From contig JADHPA010000003.1 of NCBI GenBank assembly GCA_016778675.1, positions 1 to 47,319 on the forward strand: a stretch of 47,319 bases of DNA. The letters run 5' to 3'. Source of the DNA: Candidatus Pelagibacter sp. (GTDB lineage Bacteria > Pseudomonadota > Alphaproteobacteria > Pelagibacterales > Pelagibacteraceae). This document shows, in pieces, positions 44,336 through 47,319 of this stretch (positions within the stretch are counted from its first letter, which is position 1; each line of letters opens with the position of its first letter). A model generated the notes under the pieces. It made no database searches, had not been told where the DNA came from, and was given only the letters and a program-made list of their open reading frames with translations. Made by a program: the position numbers and the translations under genes.

Positions 44336-45185
44336 AAAATCTACTAAGAAAAAAACTAAAAAGAAAACTGCTGCGAAGGTGGTAAAAAAAGTCTCAAAGC
44401 CAAAAATAAAAAAAGTTAAAAAAGTAGTTACTTCAAAAAAAACTAAAGTTATTAAAAAGACTACAGTAAAAATAAAAAAAAATTTAAAAACAATTTCAGT
44501 AAAAACTGCACCTCAAAATATTGAAATTAAGACTGATAATTTAAGAATTTCAAAAAGTAATGAAATTAAACCTGAAATTATAAAGGTAAAAAAACAAGAA
44601 ACTGAAAAAAAAGAATACAAAGTAAAAGACTATGTTGTGTATCCAAAACATGGCGTTGGTCAAATTACTGAATTTAAAAAAATCAACATTGGTGGAATAG
44701 ATGTTGAAACTTATGTCCTTAAATTTGAAAAAGATAAAGCTAATGGAATGGTGCCAGTAAATAAACAGTCTCACCTTAGACCACTTGCAACCATCAACCA
44801 AGTTAACAAATGTATATCCATTTTAAAAAGTAAACCAAAAGTCAAAAGATCAATGTGGAGTAGAAGAGCCCAAGAGTATGAAGCAAAAATATCTTCTGGT
44901 AAAATCTATGAACTTGCTGAGGTAGTAAGAGATTTAAATAAAGGTGATGATTTGATGGTTGATCAATCTTATAGCGAAAGACAACTTTTTGAAAAAGCAT
45001 ACGAAAGAATTTTATCTGAATTTCAAATAGTAATGGGTGTATCACTAGAGGATACACAGAAAAAACTAGATAAGGCACTTAAGAGAAATCTTGAAGGACA
45101 AGCCAAGGCTGCTGTAGCAGCTCCTACTAAAGCTGTAGAACCTGATGAGCCTGAGGCTGATCCAATTACCGATACTGAGGATTAA
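44277..45185 (+). CDS. CarD family transcriptional regulator with long lysine-rich N-terminal extension (start 44277 or 44292)
   Basis: CarD core [27 protein letters not shown]...[13 protein letters not shown]; residues 1-~110 very Lys-rich. Confidence 0.88.
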   Translation: MKNIEMKKKSTTNILAKIFKKSTKKKTKKKTAAKVVKKVSKPKIKKVKKVVTSKKTKVIKKTTVKIKKNLKTISVKTAPQNIEIKTDNLRISKSNEIKPEIIKVKKQETEKKEYKVKDYVVYPKHGVGQITEFKKINIGGIDVETYVLKFEKDKANGMVPVNKQSHLRPLATINQVNKCISILKSKPKVKRSMWSRRAQEYEAKISSGKIYELAEVVRDLNKGDDLMVDQSYSERQLFEKAYERILSEFQIVMGVSLEDTQKKLDKALKRNLEGQAKAAVAAPTKAVEPDEPEADPITDTED

Positions 45186-45195
45186 AAATTAGAGC

Positions 45196-45239
45196 AAAAA
45201 AAACGCCTCTCACACATAACGTTATGAGAAGCGTTTTTT
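45196..45239. terminator. bidirectional intrinsic terminator between carD and the 29-aa basic peptide gene
   Basis: AAAAAACGC(45198-45206)/GCGTTTTTT(45231-45239) stem extended by TCTCA/TGAGA; T-run on both strands (8 A on the left, 6 T on the right). Confidence 0.85.
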
Positions 45240-45254
45240 GAAAAGATTAAGATA

Positions 45255-45344
45255 CTATCTTTTTCTTCTCTTAGCTTTTTTAGCTTTTTTAGCTTTTTTC
45301 TTAGTTTTCTTTTTAGCTTTTTTAGCTTTTTTTCTTGTAGCCAT
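45255..45344 (-). CDS. 29-aa Lys/Ala-rich highly basic peptide (histone-tail-like), not in ORF track
   Basis: Manual translation MATRKKAKKAKKKTKKKAKKAKKAKRRKR*; SD AGGGAG at 45351-45356, 6 nt before ATG; own promoter and terminator. Confidence 0.75.
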   Translation of the reverse strand: MATRKKAKKAKKKTKKKAKKAKKAKRRKR

Positions 45345-45366
45345 CTTTAGCTCCCTGTTTAAGTTA

Positions 45367-45387
45367 AACGAATCAAATTGATTCGTT
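45367..45387. promoter_or_regulatory. perfect 10+1+10 inverted repeat AACGAATCAA-A-TTGATTCGTT in the leader of the basic peptide gene
   Basis: Read directly; begins a few nt downstream of the predicted transcription start on the minus strand. Confidence 0.8.
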
Positions 45388-45396
45388 GATAACTTA

Positions 45397-45425
45397 TTTT
45401 TATTTTTTTATGCAAGTGATGTCAA
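45397..45425 (-). promoter_or_regulatory. candidate sigma70 promoter for the 29-aa gene
   Basis: Minus strand TTGACA (45425-45420), 17-nt spacer, TAAAAA (45402-45397). Confidence 0.65.
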
Positions 45426-45539
45426 TTCTTTAATTCAATAACAATTTTAAATTTTTTCTAAAAAAATTTTTATTTCTTTAAATTTTTTTAAGTAAAAAAA
45501 GTTATAGTTTATGCGATTAATAATCCATTTATAAAAAAA

Positions 45540-47243
45540 TTAAAAAAGTTTTTCAATTTCATTTTTATAAGTTTCTAAAATTTTATATCTTTTTAATTTT
45601 AATGTTGGAGTCATCATGTTGTTTTCAATTGTAAATTGCTTTTTTATTATTAAAAATTTTTTTATTTTTTCTATTCTTGATAGATTAATATTTATTTTTT
45701 CTAATTCAATTTGAACTTCTTCTACACTAATGTCGTTATATTCTGGGCTTAGTACTAATAAAGCAACTAGAAAAGGTTTGTTATCACCGCATACTAAACT
45801 TTGTTCAATATATTTAGATTTATTTAAATCATTTTCAATTTTTATTGGTGAAATATTATCTCCGCCAGGTGTAATAATTATATCTTTTTTTCGATCTGTT
45901 ATTTTTAAAAACTCTCCATCAAATTCTCCAATATCTCCAGTAGATAACCATCCATTTTTTAAAACTTTATTGGTCTCTTCTTCATTTTTCCAATAACCTA
46001 GCATCACATTTTCACCCTTAATCAATATTTCTCCATCGTTTCCTAATTTTACTGAATTTCCCATAAATGGTTTTCCAACCGTATCAACTCGAATATCTTT
46101 TATAGAATTACAACTAACTACTGGTGATGTTTCTGTTAAACCATAACCTTGTAAAGTTGGTAAACCAATTGCGTTTAAGAACGAACCAACTTCATAGTCT
46201 AAAGCTCCACCTCCTGAAATAAAAGCTTTTAAATTTCCACCAAATTGTCTCTTAATTTTTTTTCTTACTAAAGCCTCACAAATAAAATTAACAATACTTT
46301 CACTTAATAATAATTTTTCTTTATTTAATTTTTTCCTACCCAATATGACAGTCTGGTTTACTAGCAGTTTTTTTAAACCCTTTGATTTTGCAAATGTTGA
46401 ATTAATTTTCTGATATAAATTTTGATAAAATCTTGGAACAGCTGTCATTATTTCTGGAGAACAATCACCCATATTTTTTATAAGTTTATCTATGCTTTCT
46501 GCATAAAAAACTTGTGCGCCAACCACTATCTGTACAAATTGAACTGTATGCTCATATGAATGTGAAAGTGGCAGCCAAGTTAAAAACTTTGGAATTTTAG
46601 AAATAAATTCTTTTAATAATAGATTCGCACCCTCACAATTATTAAGAATACCTCCATGACTTAACATTACACCTTTTGGGTTTCCTTGTGTTCCAGAAGT
46701 ATAAATTATGCACGCTATATCCTTTCTTTGAATATCTAAATTAAAGAAATCTTTACTACTACTAATTTTTTTTTCAAAAATTTCATCTATGTTTAAATGA
46801 AATTTACTATCAAAATCATCTATGATTTCAAAAAAAATAATTTTTTTTATAAATTTTTTTTTAGGAATTATTGTTTTAATCTTTAAATATAAAGTTTTAT
46901 CAGAAATAATTAAAATACTTGGAGTGCAATCATCAATAATATATTCATAATCTCTTTCGGTATAAGTAGTGTATGCTGGTACAGTTATTCCACCTGAAAG
47001 CATAATTGAAAGGTCAGATATCAACCACTCAGGTCTATTTTCTGATACTAACAAACATCTATCGCCCTTATTGATGTATTTATTTATTTCTTCAGATAAT
47101 TTTATAATATTTAAGTAAACACTTTCCCAAGAATATTCTTTTTGGGGTCGTTTTAACGATTTTAAAAAAATATCCTCTTTATTTTTTTTTCGGTATTGGT
47201 GTTGAAATAATTCTAATAAATTTTTAATGTTGTCTATCTTCAT
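45540..47243 (-). CDS. long-chain acyl-CoA synthetase (AMP-dependent synthetase/ligase)
   Basis: ACIIYTSGTQGNPKGVMLSH, GYGLTETSPVVS, GWLSTGDIGEFDGEFLKITDRKKDIIITPGGDNISP. Confidence 0.93.
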   Translation of the reverse strand: MKIDNIKNLLELFQHQYRKKNKEDIFLKSLKRPQKEYSWESVYLNIIKLSEEINKYINKGDRCLLVSENRPEWLISDLSIMLSGGITVPAYTTYTERDYEYIIDDCTPSILIISDKTLYLKIKTIIPKKKFIKKIIFFEIIDDFDSKFHLNIDEIFEKKISSSKDFFNLDIQRKDIACIIYTSGTQGNPKGVMLSHGGILNNCEGANLLLKEFISKIPKFLTWLPLSHSYEHTVQFVQIVVGAQVFYAESIDKLIKNMGDCSPEIMTAVPRFYQNLYQKINSTFAKSKGLKKLLVNQTVILGRKKLNKEKLLLSESIVNFICEALVRKKIKRQFGGNLKAFISGGGALDYEVGSFLNAIGLPTLQGYGLTETSPVVSCNSIKDIRVDTVGKPFMGNSVKLGNDGEILIKGENVMLGYWKNEEETNKVLKNGWLSTGDIGEFDGEFLKITDRKKDIIITPGGDNISPIKIENDLNKSKYIEQSLVCGDNKPFLVALLVLSPEYNDISVEEVQIELEKININLSRIEKIKKFLIIKKQFTIENNMMTPTLKLKRYKILETYKNEIEKLF

Positions 47244-47250
47244 AAAAAAA

Positions 47251-47319
47251 TGGTGGGCGAAGAGAGAATCGAACTCTCACTTCTTGCGAAACACGATTTT
47301 GAGTCGTGCGCGTCTACCA
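47251..47319 (-). tRNA. tRNA-Leu (anticodon CAA), 5' part outside window
   Basis: Reverse complement TGGTAGACGCGCACGACTCAAAATCGTGTTTCGCAAGAAGTGAGAGTTCGATTCTCTCTTCGCCCACCA; loop CTCAAAA, long variable arm, CCA. Confidence 0.93.

Noticed and set aside
45241-45360. Tandem TTTTTTAGC units considered as a simple-sequence repeat only
   Set aside because: The units translate as an uninterrupted K/A ORF with SD, promoter and terminator, so a coding interpretation is preferred.

Overview
AT-rich, gene-dense window with the gene content and order of a streamlined alphaproteobacterium, most likely SAR11 / Pelagibacterales (assignment from recall, no search run). Most of it is housekeeping: truA (partial)-fmt-def; aroK-aroB; bolA / J-domain / cobS-cobT; regB-type kinase; gyrB; lepA, pheT, pheS, rplT, rpmI, infC, thrS; gltB-gltD; uppP; aceE-aceF; thiolase; SUV3-like helicase, TerB-like, ferredoxin, carD; acyl-CoA synthetase. 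There are three tRNAs: Ser-GGA, Arg-ACG and a partial Leu-CAA. A small glycan/methyltransferase cassette (DUF4422-like, two methyltransferases, GT17-like) lies between tRNA-Ser and lepA. The strongest candidate for something undescribed is an unlisted 29-aa Lys/Ala/Arg-only-like peptide gene at 45255-45344 (minus). It has its own TTGACA promoter, a perfect 10+1+10 palindrome in the 5' leader, a strong Shine-Dalgarno and a bidirectional terminator shared with carD. The carD product itself carries a ~110-residue lysine-rich, histone-tail-like N-terminal extension. Other notable points: AceE (E1) fused to an N-terminal lipoyl domain, a short GyrB apparently lacking most of the Gram-negative TOPRIM insert, CobST beside a J-protein, and three abrupt tRNA/mRNA junctions, one with a stop codon abutting the mature tRNA 5' end.
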